A DNA stretch of 64,000 bases from Takakia lepidozioides (GCA_030704615.1 CM060734.1:39632042-39696041), one strand, 5' to 3'. Counted from the first letter of the stretch, positions 10,337 through 21,535 are shown. The notes: generated by a model from the letters alone, not told the origin. Translations and numbers: made by a program.

Positions 10337-12276
10337 TATATCTTCTTCAATAATTAATTTATTAGTAAGAGTCTGTTTGCGCATATGCTTTAAAAGATTT
10401 AAAATTGACAAATGCTTCACTCTTGTGTATAAGAAAATATATTTTAGTATAGCGTGATAAATCATCAATAAAGCTTAAAAAATATATAGAATTATTAAGG
10501 GAAGGAGTGGACATAGGTCCACATATATCGCTATGTATAAGATCTAAAAGATTTTCATGCCTATACCCAGGCGTGTTTGGAAATTTAGTGCGTGCTTGCT
10601 TTCCCATTACACAACTTTTACGAAAATTTAAATGTGGTTCTGTTTTTAAATTGATCCCATAAACATAAGGGTAAAAATGAATTAAGTTTAATTTGTTTAT
10701 TCCTGTGTCCCAGTCTTAGATGCCATAACTCAGACTCATTTATTTCTGCTGGATTATTAAATGATACTTCTGCTGACAAGGAACAATTTAGAATTTTATT
10801 TGGAGACTGTCCTATTTTATATAGTTTACCCGCCGGGTTTTTTTTTTTTTTTTAAATTCAAAGGGGAGGGAGCCCTGTAAATCGTATTAAGGAAGGTGTC
10901 CTGGAAAATTTAACCAGGACAGAAGGCCATAAGGCTTACATCTTTTGAAGGATTGGGTAATACCCTTACCAGCCACCATGGGCAAGCTTAACCACCTAGT
11001 TCTAAGCAACTAGCACCTGAAGCCCTGATTGAACAGCCGGTTTAAATGTAGCAATAACATTATAATGTGGTGCTTTGTTTTTTAACACACACTTAGTAGG
11101 TGAGAAAATAAATGTATGGTTAGCTTCTACTCCCTGACTGACTGAAATAAGGTTCATTTTTAATCCTGGAATATATAGTACATTATCAATGTCCTTAATT
11201 TCACCAGTATTTAACTGTAATTGTATAGTTCCAAGTCCTTGTATTGCATAATAAGATGTGTTATCTCTAACACATATCCTTTGGGGGGTTTCGGATGGTA
11301 CAAGAGTTAAAAAATGCTCTTTATTAGACTAGATGTCATGTGCTGTGAAGCACATGAATCAATGTACCAAACGTCCAACTTAGCATTTGAAGAACTTGAT
11401 GCATTATTATACTGAGAAGAATTATATGAGTTAGGACGACGTTCTGCTGCCATTCTTTTATGGCAGTCTTTATTATGGTGGCCAAGTAAGCCACAGTTGA
11501 AAGTTCATCTTATTAATGATTTCTTTTTGGGAAACCTGTTAAATTGTGAACTGCTTGTAGAGCTCGTTCCAGCTCTGTAAAAGTTTGGTCGTTTAATGTT
11601 CTTTCTTATCAGAATATAAAGCAGAATTGGATTCAGGGATTTCTCCCTTTCGTCTTATATCTTCTTCAATAATTAATTTTATTGTATCATTTAATGTGCC
11701 CATATGACCCGTTTGAGCCATGACAAGGCCAGCATAGGAATTAGGCAGTGAGCCTAAAAGGTTTGCAGTTGCATCTGCTTCAAGCATGGTTGTGCCGGCA
11801 GTGGCCAGCTCATCAACTAAATTTGAAAACTTGTTAACATGGACTTGGACACTATCTGTTTCCAACATTTTAAGGTTGAAAAATTTCCTAGTAAGTAGAT
11901 TCTTACTAATAATGTTAGTGTCTTCATATAGGTTGGTAAGTTTATCCCAGACCTCGTGTGAAGTTTTAAGGGATTTTACATATACCAATAGATTATCTTT
12001 GACGCATAAAATTATATCACCTCTAGCTTTATTATCTCTTTTGTCCTATGCTGGTTGATGAGTGGGAGTACCGGGTCTGACATCAGACCCATCAACGATT
12101 GACAAAACATCTTCTCTCGGTAAGTACATTTGCATTCTAGTTTTCCAAATATAGTAGTTGGTACCATCTAATCTATCCACCAGAGAATTTATGGTGGTCA
12201 TGATGGAAAATTTACACTAATGTTAGATTTCTACTCTTGGTCATTTCTCTCCTCACTATAACCCGCTCCGATACCA
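10337..12276 (-). mobile_element. Ty1/copia element, internally deleted, minus strand
   Basis: Read on the minus strand, the element starts with a primer-binding site at 12261-12276 (TGGTATCGGAGCGGGT, complementary to initiator-Met tRNA). Gag follows from ATG at about 12200 to 11593. Next come a zinc knuckle near 11500 (CGLLGHHNKDC), an aspartic-protease motif (VWYIDSCASQHM) near 11370, and an integrase core at 10607-10366 with HSDICGP and FIDDLSRY. A 30-bp gag piece (KLIIEEDIR) is fused directly to the end of the integrase at about 10337-10366, so the order is scrambled. No reverse transcriptase was found and frames are interrupted. A SINE-like insertion lies inside. Non-autonomous and dead. 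Confidence 0.88.
10838..11043 (-). repeat. SINE-like insertion with poly(A) tail inside copia
   Basis: A block of about 200 bp interrupts the copia protease-integrase region. On the minus strand it ends in a 16-base A run (T run at about 10840-10855 on plus). The host sequence near both ends shares a GCCGG(G)TTT word, a possible target-site duplication. The minus-strand head holds TGGTTAAGC and TGGCTGGTAAGGG, reminiscent of a tRNA A box. The class is inferred, not proven. Confidence 0.5.
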
Positions 12277-12503
12277 TGAAAAGAATCTATGAAGCACAAG
12301 GAACACAAGCAAGGAACATGGCTCGTGCAAAGAAAATATTCCTGCACCCAAAGGTGTAGTGAGAAGAAGAAGTAACGTCTGTGGAGAGAATGCTGCAATT
12401 GGGAGATTGTGTGCAGGTCATGCCTTTTCTATTGACTCTCATAGTGGAATTTTGAGTCAGGCGCCAGTGATTCCCCTCGTGGGATTGGCGAGGCCTACTT
12501 TAG

Positions 12504-13990
12504 GTGAGTTGCATCCCAACACGGGGTGCGTTCCTGAATGTGGGTGCTTCTTCTTCGGCTCCCACCTGCCAGCAGGATGGGCCCCATTCAGCTTTTGATG
12601 ATTTGGTGGGGGACGATGATGGGTACGTGGGAGACTCGGCGGATGAGGGCGACTGGGATACTGAGAATCTTCAAATGGAGAGTGATGGTGGTGATGAACC
12701 TAACCTGCATTTTCTCAACATATTCAAGCCTTGTACCTGGGAAAAAGGAGTGGGCATCGATTTTGTAAGCGACAGAGATGCTTTAAGTGGCCCTGAACCT
12801 GGGCCTTGCCTCCCTGACATGAAGGGTTCCACTCCTATTTGGTATTTTCAGTTTTGGAGGCACTCTGTACTCGAGGGGATTTGCAGAGAGTCGAACCGTT
12901 ATGCATGTGAAGCGTTGGGTACAGGGACTCGTGGAGGGCCTCGTTGGAAGGAATTGCAGGTTCTCGGAACTGCGGGCTTAGATTGGTGTGTGTGTATTAA
13001 TTATGGGCATAAAGAAGCTGTCCCGTACTCGTTGTTACTGGCAACACTCTGAGGTGTTCTTCTCTTGCCATGTCATCCGCAAAGTAATGACCCGAGACAG
13101 GTGGGGAGGCCATACTTAGATGCCTACACTTTGTCGACAATTCCACTTTGGTCTCTGATCACTCAAGTTTCAATTTTGACAAGTTGGGAAAGCTTAGGTG
13201 GGTTTGCGATGAAATAGTTGCTAGATGCAAATCGTTGTGGAATCTAAACAAGATGTTGACGGTGGACGAGCCCATGATCCGTTACAAGGGGAAATATTGT
13301 CCGATTAGGATGTACATGCCAAAGAAGCCATGCAAGTGGGGCATAAAGGCGTGGGTGTTGGCTGATTCATGATTTCTCTTTCTACTGTGGGAAGAATGCA
13401 AAGGGCCCTGAGGGTGACAGGCCAAAAAGTGGCAAAGGTGAGGGTTATGATGTTGTCACCAGGCTTGCTGCGGGATTGCATGGTTTGGGGCATATAATTA
13501 TCACTGACAATCATTTCACCTCGGTGCAGCTTCTCTATGACTTGGCCCAAATTGGCACTTGGGCCACTGGCACAATCCGACTAAACATGAGAGGTCTTCC
13601 TCCCTCTTTGATTACGATGAAAAAGTCTAGGACTGCCAAGCAAGGCCAGTCATGGTATAGGATGTATGCTTCTAGGTAGCTTGCTGCAATCTTGTGGTTG
13701 GACAAGAAGGGGGTATTTCTTTTGTCTTCTGCAGCTAGGCCAACATGTAGGCCTTCTTCTCATATGTCTGTAAGATGGTTTGTGGGACACCAGAGAGTGT
13801 CAGTGCCATCTGTTCCTGTACATGTGCAATACCCAATATTTATGCGAGGGGTAGATGTGTAAGACCGCTTCGAGGTGCGTACAGCTTGCAGTTCCGCACA
13901 AAGAAGTGATGGCATCGTGGATTCTTCTTCTTTATGGACACAACGATGGTGAATGCATATATTTTGCATTCAGCCCATGTCACCAAGATG
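12504..13990 (+). pseudogene. piggyBac-family transposase pseudogene
   Basis: Pieces in shifting frames line up in order with the piggyBac (DDE_Tnp_1_7) transposase. They are an acidic N-terminal region, ESNRYACEAL.TGTRGGPRWKE, RKVMTRDRWG, RCLHFVDNSTLVSDH, LTVDEPMIRYKG, YMPKKPCKWGIKAWVLADS, IIITDNHFTSVQLLYDL, GTWATGTIR, LWLDKKGVF, and finally a C-terminal VNAYILHSAH. The catalytic aspartates are visible in LTVDEPM, TDNHFTS and FMRGVDV. There are frameshifts near 13020, 13118 and 13372 and stops near 13680, 13870 and 13907, the last in the conserved KKWWHR box. No TTAA-flanked terminal inverted repeats were found. The domain ends where a LINE fragment begins. This is a decayed copy. Confidence 0.87.
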
Positions 13991-14002
13991 GGCTTGTTCT
14001 GT

Positions 14003-14145
14003 TTATTGTTCAAAAATAGAGCCCCCACCTTGAGTTTAACTTTCAGTCTAGTGCTGGGGGTAGGTAGGCCTTTCGGATGATCCTTAAGGTCATCGCTCAT
14101 GTCACAAACTGGAAACAAGTTTAGGGGAAGTTTTATGCCTAACGC
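14003..14145 (-). mobile_element. LINE-family 3' fragment
   Basis: Minus-strand sequence here is homologous to the region at 56490-56640 and to 21400-21520 (shared residues NLFPVCDM, DLKDHPKGLPT, NKQ). It is a short piece of the same non-LTR element and sits directly against the 3' end of the piggyBac relic. Confidence 0.7.
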
Positions 14146-14640
14146 CATTTGGAGTTCAGTTTGGCACTGGCTTATGCATTGACAGAGGGACCTGCATAGA
14201 CAACATGGAGGGCAGTGGACGATGGGTCTTGCACATTTGTGTATCCATACCTTCACACAATGCAGAGGCGGTTGTGTGGTGTTTGTCATGTGCGCACTTA
14301 TTGCTATTGCCTTGGATGTGAGAGCAAACACTTGTGCCTTGGTGCATGCTGGAATGAGGCACATCGCCATGGATTGAGGTGACATTTCCAGCTGCAACTG
14401 ATGTCGTGTTCTGTTGGCATTTTATGTGTATGAGTGTTCACAGGGTGGCGGGCTGTGATGGCGGGTTTGGTGGTCGCTGCTATGGAGTGCGTGTGTGTGT
14501 GTGGCGTGGAGTTTGGTTCCAGGTGTGTTGGCGTGCAGGGGTGGTGATGATGGTCCCTTCGTGGAGTCTTCTAGGTGTATGTGTGTGTGTGTGTGTGTGG
14601 GCGCACGTGTGTGTAAGGCATGCTTTACGGTGCTTTGGTT
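14146..14640. other. Low-complexity spacer with (GT)n microsatellite
   Basis: No gene was recognised. The region is G/T-rich and holds a (TG)n run at about 14575-14600. The minus-strand frame through it is Cys/His-rich by composition but matches no family I know and runs into the LINE piece. Confidence 0.45.
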
Positions 14641-14727
14641 TGGGTGGCTTTCATTTTTGGGCACAGAGGAGCGGGAGGGAGGGGCACTGCAACACTGTGG
14701 GCAACGACGCTACTGCGTGAGCCTGGC

Positions 14728-14830
14728 GTGTGAGCGTACGCTCACACAATGGTGATGTGGCGTGAGCCTACGCTCACAGCGCTGATGTGGCGCTGGTGTT
14801 GATGTGGCGTGAGCCCACCCAAGGTCGTGC
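14728..14830. repeat. Palindromic GTGAGC/GCTCAC repeats
   Basis: A perfect 20-bp palindrome occupies 14728-14747 (GTGTGAGCGTACGCTCACAC). A near copy follows at about 14760-14776 and a half copy near 14806, each preceded by TGATGTGGCG. A related dyad (GTGAGCTGGGCTCAC) recurs at about 15950. Function unknown; it may be the terminus of a foldback-type element. Confidence 0.6.
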
Positions 14831-14933
14831 CACGTCACCACAAAGATGGTGGGCCTATAACCGTGGAGCCTATAACTGTGGGATTTCACCATCTGAAGGT
14901 GAGATGGGTTAAGGGTTTAGGGCGTCCGCAGAG

Positions 14934-15493
14934 ATCAACCTTGTGTTAACACGAGGTTGATTTCAGAGAACTTGAAATGAAGCTTGTATTAACACGAGGT
15001 TGATTTCCGATAATGTTCATTTGAATGTGACTTGACATGTTCGCAAATGAACAAATGAGTTTGAGGAACGAAAGCAACAAAATGTAGACGCACGCACAAC
15101 ACGATTGATGACGTAACATACACCAACAAACATACGACTTCATTTTTATTTATTTATTCTCCCTGGGGGTGATGCAAATCAACCTTGTGTTGACGCAACC
15201 TTGATTTGAGAAATGAAAGCATCATTTTTTTTAAGGTTTTTTTTTTTTTTTTTTTTCCTCCCTGGGAGTGTGATGCAAATCAACCTTGCGTTGACGCAAC
15301 CTTGATTTGAGAATGAAAGCATCAGTTTTTGAAGATTTGTTTTGTTTTTCTCCCTAGGGGATGATGCAAATCAACCTTGCATTGACGCAACCTTTATTTG
15401 AGAAATGAAAGTTTTTTTTTTTTTCTTCCCTAGGAGGGTGATGCAAATCAACCTTGCGTTGACCCAACCTTGATTTGAGAAATGAAAGCATCC
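14934..15493. repeat. Tandem array of palindromic units
   Basis: A 28-bp dyad at 14934-14961 (ATCAACCTTGTGTT.., 26 of 28 positions symmetric) is followed by a half copy near 14981-15006. Four tandem units then start with CTCCCT(A/G)GG.GATGCAAATC, with GATGCAAATC at 15171, 15272, 15363 and 15440, giving spacings of 101, 91 and 77 bp. Each unit contains a degenerate version of the same dyad and ends in a T run of variable length, which explains most of the length variation. No coding capacity. Confidence 0.8.
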
Positions 15494-16000
15494 TTTTTTT
15501 TACTGTTTTTTGCATTTTGTATGGTTGTTGACCTTGTTGTTCTTCGTTTCGTGACTTGCATTGCAAGTCTTGCCAACCTGTTCTGCACCATGTTTTTTCA
15601 TAAACCGCAAAGACACTTTAGGGATTTCCTGGTGTTTGTCTAGAGAACGTCTATCAATGAAAAGTGGATGTGAATTGGGGGGAAGGAACTTCGTTAGAAT
15701 AAACTCATTCTCCTTCGTGTTCATTACGTAACAGGACATTGTACTCTCTGAAATATCCTGTGCCCGTGGACAAAAACCATCCACAAACCACCCGTGATTT
15801 CTCATCCGACCAAGATTTGGATGAGGGATGAGACTTCTCATAAATTAAAGTTGGCAAATCTGGGGCGTGGTAGTCTCCTACAGTTCCGCGGAAATAGGTG
15901 GCATCCGCGGAATTAGGTCCTGCACGTGGGAAACCTTGCTGACGTGGCGTGAGCTGGGCTCACGTGCTCACAAGCTCACGCGCAAGCAATCCCCCACTGT

Positions 16001-16215
16001 GGGCAGCCTGGGTTGGGCGATTTTTGGGCACATGAAAGCGGGAAGGAGGGAGGCACTGCATGTCTGTGGGCAGCCTTTGGGTGGCTTTGATTCTTGGGCA
16101 CAGAGGCTCATGGGGAGGGAGGGAGGCAGTGCAGGTCTTTGGGCAGCCTTTGGGTGGCTTTGATTCTTGGGCACAGGGGAGTGGGGGGGGTGGGGGGATT
16201 GTCTGCAGACAGGGC
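16001..16215. repeat. Minisatellite, three ~70-bp units
   Basis: Units begin GGGCAGCC at 16001, 16068 and 16141 and share TTGGGTGGCTTTGATTCTTGG followed by GCACA and a GGGAGGGAGG stretch. A diverged single unit occurs at about 14640-14705, so the 14.6-kb and 16.0-kb regions share two repeat types. Long translations through it are repeat artefacts. Confidence 0.75.
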
Positions 16216-17606
16216 AAATTAGGGGGTTCAACTCCCCCTCAGTTCTGGGAAGACCTTTTGTGCTTGTGGTGTGCATGAATTTTTGTTGGGTTGGGGGTGG
16301 TGCACGCAGTCGTGACATGGGAATGGAGCTCAGATGGTTGGCAGTTGGACGGTTGGTTACTTGCAGGTTCGCACGATAAAAGAAAGGGTCTGCCTTTGCG
16401 TTCGTCGGGTGTTGCATTTCGGGTGCCCGTCAATTCCCCATAAATCGATGACGTAGCCCGATATTTTGGGCCGGAATCCTCTGCCGGCTGAGGCATGAGT
16501 TCCCCGGAATTTGGATTCAAGTAGAAAATCTAAGGTTAGAATGCTTCCAAATTTTTTTTATGGTAGTGAGTTTACATGCAAGGAACAATATGACCAGAGA
16601 AATTGACATTGTGATGAAAATTTGGACACATTGGAGGCAGATTTGGGATCAATTGTAATGGAGACCATTTTTTACCCACCAATTTTTCCATACAAAACAA
16701 CCCTCACGTGGTTTTGGAATTTGGTTCTGGAATTTTGGCCCCAAGGTGTTGTACATGCCAGGCAATTAGAATATGGGTATGTTGTATCAATGAAAAATCA
16801 TTTTGCCAGGCCAATTGCTTGGTCAAACCATTTTTCCACTCCAAAACTAGAGCACAGTAAACATTTATAGCTTGCATTTTTGTTATAATCTTCGTAATGA
16901 CACGGTGAAGTAGGTAGGATTACTTTCATACCGTTCATCCCCCTGGATGTTTGCCAAATGTCAGATATGCCCTCAAGCATGAGGGCATGTTCCGTTTTGG
17001 AATGGGCCCACCAAAAACGGGCTCGTCCATTAGGGGTTAAAATATAGGGCCCCAGGTTTGAAGTTGGTGTGAAGATTAGAGGGTGGTCCGGGAATACCGC
17101 CTTGTCTCCTAATGATATGATAATATGATAACAAAGTTTGGGTTTCTCAAAGTGAAATCCTTGGAAACTGGGGTTTGTGGCCTCCCCACCGCCGACACTG
17201 AAAATTTAGGGTTTTTTTGCTATGCTACCTAGGGTTTCGTCTTGAGAATCGCCTTGAAAACCCTGGTTGAGTTACAGTTTATGTATGGTATAGTCTGTTT
17301 TCATGCTCATGCCTTTTCTCCTCATGCTATGCTTACAATCCTCTGCTGCCGAGGTTTGTGGCCTTAATCACTGCTGCCAGCACTATAGGTGTAAGGTTTG
17401 TGGTTATCTTGCCCAGGGTTTCACCTTGAGAGTTGCATTTTTTATATAGTTTAATCGATTGTCCTCCTTTTTGTATTGTTGTTGGTGAGGCAGTTTTGCC
17501 ATGGGAGGTGAACCACGTGTCATAGATTAATATGATCATTTATATTTAAATATTTTATAGCTTAATATAGTATAATGTTTATTTAAGCAAAGACAATTGG
17601 AATAAT
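16216..17606. other. Intergenic, unclassified repeat-like DNA
   Basis: No gene was recognised. Around 17030 the text TTAGGGGTTAAAATA resembles the AAGGGTTAAAG termini at 9424 and 10332, hinting at another copy of the same unclassified element. Fragments such as GGTCAAACCA also recur with the 9.1-kb block. Confidence 0.35.
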
Positions 17607-18138
17607 GTAATGTAAGAACTTAATGGACGCGTGGAATTTGAGAGTACTTTCGCCGGGTTCCGAGCATGGGCTCCTCCGGCGGGACCCCTGTCAAATCCTT
17701 CCCACCCCCTCTTACCTCGGTTTCACTATTAAATACTTAAGAATCCAAGTGGGCTTCATGTTGTGGTGGGTATCGTGGTCGTAAGATAATAGCATTGCAC
17801 ACGGCGAGGATTTAGGATCAATTATTGATTGGAGGCTCTTGTAGTGTAACCCTCACTAACCACTATCTCTCATGTAAGTCTGGGTAGTCCATTTTATACT
17901 TAGCCATTTTGGACTTAGTCAAATTTCAAGACCAAGTGTGAGTTACACCGGGTTGAATTACACTCCATTTTGTGTAACCCCGAGTGGAGCTACACGCCTT
18001 GTAGTGTAACCCCGATTGGGGTTTACACTCCTTCAGTTCCATGTCACTCTCAAGAGAGGGTGGGGAAGATTTGACATGCCGAAAACCGGCGTACCATCTT
18101 GTCAGAGGTTGCACGTGTGCATTAAGTTCTTACATTAC
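17607..18138. mobile_element. Non-autonomous TIR element (MITE-like), 532 bp
   Basis: A perfect 19-bp inverted repeat bounds the block: GTAATGTAAGAACTTAATG at 17607-17625 and its reverse complement at 18120-18138. The interior has no transposase and carries several GTGTAACCCC / GGGTTACAC words and the block GATTTGACATGCCG. A related block in the opposite orientation lies at about 62800-63120. Target-site duplication is not clear, so the superfamily is open. Confidence 0.75.
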
Positions 18139-18206
18139 TCCTAATATCTTCCTTAACTAAGTACTTTTGTTTTGCAAGTGACTATTTGGAATGTATCAGT
18201 ATTGTG

Positions 18207-19100
18207 GTTTGGACCAGTGTTGGGCGGTTCTTGCATTTGTGAAGGAACCTTCGGTTCCGGTTCCAAAATTATTTCAAGAGACGGTTTCGGATCCGGTTCC
18301 GGTTTTTTTTTATTGAGCCGGTTCCGGTCCGGTTCCGGATCCAACTTTTAAACATGGGGGCGGTTCCGGTTACCGGTTAGTTGCTGATAAAAACCATCGG
18401 TTCCGGTTACGTTCCGGTTCTATTTTAAAAATATATTTGTTTAATTTAATTAGATTTAAAATATTTTATCAGTCCGGTAGATTAAATAGCAGTGTATTCA
18501 CATATTTGAACTAAAATCCAACGATTTTGTTAGTTTTCACTAACACAAAAAAACAAACAAAAATACTCTAAATAAACTGGTAGAAGAAAATGGGTAAAAT
18601 TTTATGGGTTGAAAGTACTATTCAGCTACCTGGCAAGTATTGGCATCTTCAAACATTTTATTAATGAACTTAGCCAGGATATCATGGAGCTGGAGATTGA
18701 ACCCAAGATCTCATGGCGCTGAAGCATTGAACATAGAATCTCATGGCCTTCAAGCATTGAACCCAGGATCTCAGGAGCTTAAGAGCATTAAATAAGTTTT
18801 TCCCTGGGCCCACCAGCCCCAACAAGGGGTCAAGAACCAAGAACGGGACTTAGAAGCGCTTTGGTAGGTACTAGAGACATTTAGGGCTACAGCCCACGGG
18901 TGGACCGGAACTGGAACCGGAACCGCTTTGGAGCTGGAACCGCCGGTTCCCACACATGTGGTCGTAGCTGGAACCGCCGGTTCCGGTTCCCACACAATCC
19001 CCAATGAGCGGTTCCGGTTCCGGTCCGGTTCCACATAACCGGAATCGGAACCGGCGGTTACCCAGGGCCAGGCGGGTAACCGCCCAACACTGGTTTGGAC
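18207..19100. mobile_element. Non-autonomous hAT element with 8-bp TSD
   Basis: The element proper is 18215-19092 (878 bp). Terminal inverted repeats start CAGTGTTGGGCGGTT and end with the exact reverse complement. They are flanked by identical 8-bp direct repeats GTTTGGAC at 18207-18214 and 19093-19100. TIRs of the form CAGTGTTGG with 8-bp duplications are diagnostic of hAT transposons. There is no transposase. Both subterminal regions (about 18230-18430 and 18900-19075) are packed with GGTTCCGG words, facing opposite ways in the two halves, which in hAT elements would be transposase-binding repeats. Confidence 0.92.
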
Positions 19101-21289
19101 ATACCAGGAGGGTCCTGGTAGTATAAAAGATGTCCCAAACAAGGGTATGCAATATTATAAAAAAACCCAGATAAATTTGGTACTTGTAGGGTATCAATAA
19201 TGCCAGCATTTCACATTTGCAGACCTGGTATCAACAATGGTATGAAAACTTGATATCTGCTGATATCAACTTCGGGTAAAGTATTAAAAAAATTACATTT
19301 CAGAAAGAAGCACACACTGATTGTAGCATGCAAATTCACATGGTTACCATATAGTGAGATACAACATTATGGACCAAATACCTCACTGCTCACTAATTTA
19401 GAAAAGACCACTATACTATCTTGATCTCGTGGGCTGCAATCCAAGGAATCAATGTGGATATAGCCATCTCTGGCCTACGCGCATTGATACCTGAACGGCC
19501 ATACTAGCAACCGAGTTCCAGCTACAAAACAAGTAACAACATCAACAATTGGTGAGCCGAGACCAGTCGGCTAGGGTATTGCCCTCCTCGAAACCCTAAT
19601 CATACCCTACAAGTAGATTACTCTACGGGTTTCCGACCTATCTAGAACCGTCTGGTAGGGACTTCCATACCTGGGTGCATAACCGGGTTTTTGTACATAC
19701 CAGACTACCACTGGTATGTACGTAATGTTTATAAATGTATAGATGGACTAGCTATTGATGTTGTCGTACCATATAAATGCACGAGTCCCCTATATATGCT
19801 AATGTTTTTTTTTGTTGGCCCTACCCTCAGGCAGAGACTACGCAATTGGTTTCTCCCGCTTGTCACGGAACCAACTTTTTGAGGAACCAATGTTTTTGTT
19901 GGATGACATGACAATGATTGTCATCCATTGTGAGTTTTGTTCTGGAAGGGTCTAGGGTTTGATCGCAAGGATTGGATATTTTTCACTCGATTATATGGCA
20001 ATCACAACAGCTTGATCTCGACACGCAGACTCTATGCCTGCTCCGTTAGTTCTGCAAGCGCATAGTATCACCACGGAGTTTCGAAGTTTTCTTGTTGTCA
20101 AGAGTTTTCATCAAATGATCCAACAAGAGAATTGGCCAGTACGCTTCTTCGCAAAATCGCAGTCGGGTGGAATAGGTATTGATCGCAGCATGTCACCGCT
20201 GTAAAATAATTAAGTTGCTTATCCGAAGCTTTGCGGTTGGCAATTTTTTTAGAACCTCGTTGCATAACACTGACTGGAAACGTGATTTGCTGCACTGCAA
20301 TGTGGGCTTATGGCTGTGAATCTCGATGTCTTGCGGGGACACAAATTTCCTAGTCATTAAGGTGAAGGTGGCAGGGCACTAAGCAAATTATGGACCTCAC
20401 TGCGCGGTTTTCAGGCACCGGGATGGAGAAACACTACAGCAGTACTACATAGCAGTGGATCAGCAACAGTATAAGATGGTGGCTATGCACAGGTCCCTTA
20501 GCAGCCAATTAGCATATGCACATTTTCATTCTTGTGTCACAAGGCCTTCCAAAATTCCAGATAGCTGTGAAGATTACATGGTTGCAATTCCTGGTATGAT
20601 TTATATACATTATATACTCATTGTGAAGGGAGGGTTTTTTCTAGTATGCAAGATGGTCTTTGTGATTCACAATTTACAAGTCAGACAACTTAATAGTAAC
20701 AAAAACCCTAACCCTGACGTCATGTTTTGCTAACGGTGCTGGCCCGCAGGGCTAGCCTGTCTATAGCTATCTGTTGTAGTGCTCGCAACAGTCTGGATGT
20801 TGTCTGTGCTAGAGTCTCTGCTTCCCAACAATTCTCTCTTGTATTCCTGGTTCGTTGTCCACCATTAAAAGAGGGATGAGGATGAGTGTAGGTACATAAT
20901 CCTTGCCTGGGTATTTAGTCCATACCTATATTGACCTTGACAACAGAGTCCACATTATTTCCACATATCCTGGTCTTTTTTTTAAGTTTCTCAAGTCTTT
21001 TCATCCTTCTTTCTTGTGACATCACCTGAACCTTCTTCCTTGGCCAGCAAAGTGAATAACTATCAGTCATGCTCTGTAATGTTTGTATAAGAATACCATG
21101 TTCACTTGAACGTATATGTTCTTATATTACTGTTTCAAGCAAGACATGTCCCTCTAACTTGTGTATACCGGTCTTGTAATCATGGAGAGTACTGCTTTTG
21201 GTGGTGAAATACATTCTTCTTCAGTTATTCCTAAGTTATTATCACGAAGTCTCAGATGGTATGTATGACATCTGAATCTTTATCAAGGA
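19101..21289. other. Intergenic, no gene recognised
   Basis: About 2.2 kb without a supportable gene. A perfect 11-bp hairpin (GTACATACCAG / CTGGTATGTAC, 7-base loop) lies at 19693-19721. Short reading frames have no motif. Confidence 0.35.
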
Positions 21290-21535
21290 GTTGCGAGTGA
21301 CACTTGCTGATCAGAATGTCCAATACGTTGTATCGAAAAATGGGGATGGTCTTCAGGCCGCCAGCACATCGGGCATTGACAATCTCTCATTCCCTTTGCA
21401 TCTGTTTGTTGTTAGAAGGTGTACTCCCCGTCCTGAGTTTAAATTTCAGTCCAGTGCCAAGGGTTGGTAGGCTCTTCAGATCATCCTTAAGGTCCTCACC
21501 ATGTCACAAAATAGAGGGTAAAGGTGCCCAACTTT
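21290..21535 (-). mobile_element. LINE-family 3' fragment
   Basis: The minus strand is homologous to 56490-56730: the blocks PTLGTG.KFKLR, NNKQMQ and a degraded cysteine-knuckle region follow in the same order. Frames are broken. This is a truncated copy. Confidence 0.65.

Noticed and set aside
13840-14397. 185-codon minus-strand frame as a Cys-rich protein gene
   Set aside because: It runs through the piggyBac C-terminus (antisense) and a LINE fragment; the cysteine content comes from GT-rich DNA.
15158-15493. CRISPR array
   Set aside because: Repeats are long, diverged, with T-run spacers, in a plant nuclear context with no cas genes.
15354-16417. Several 70-149-codon minus-strand frames as genes
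   Set aside because: They are translations of tandem repeat units and repeat the same peptide.
16418-16500. CCGTCAATTCC as a ribosomal RNA gene
   Set aside because: Only a short match to the universal small-subunit primer region; the flanks do not continue as rRNA.
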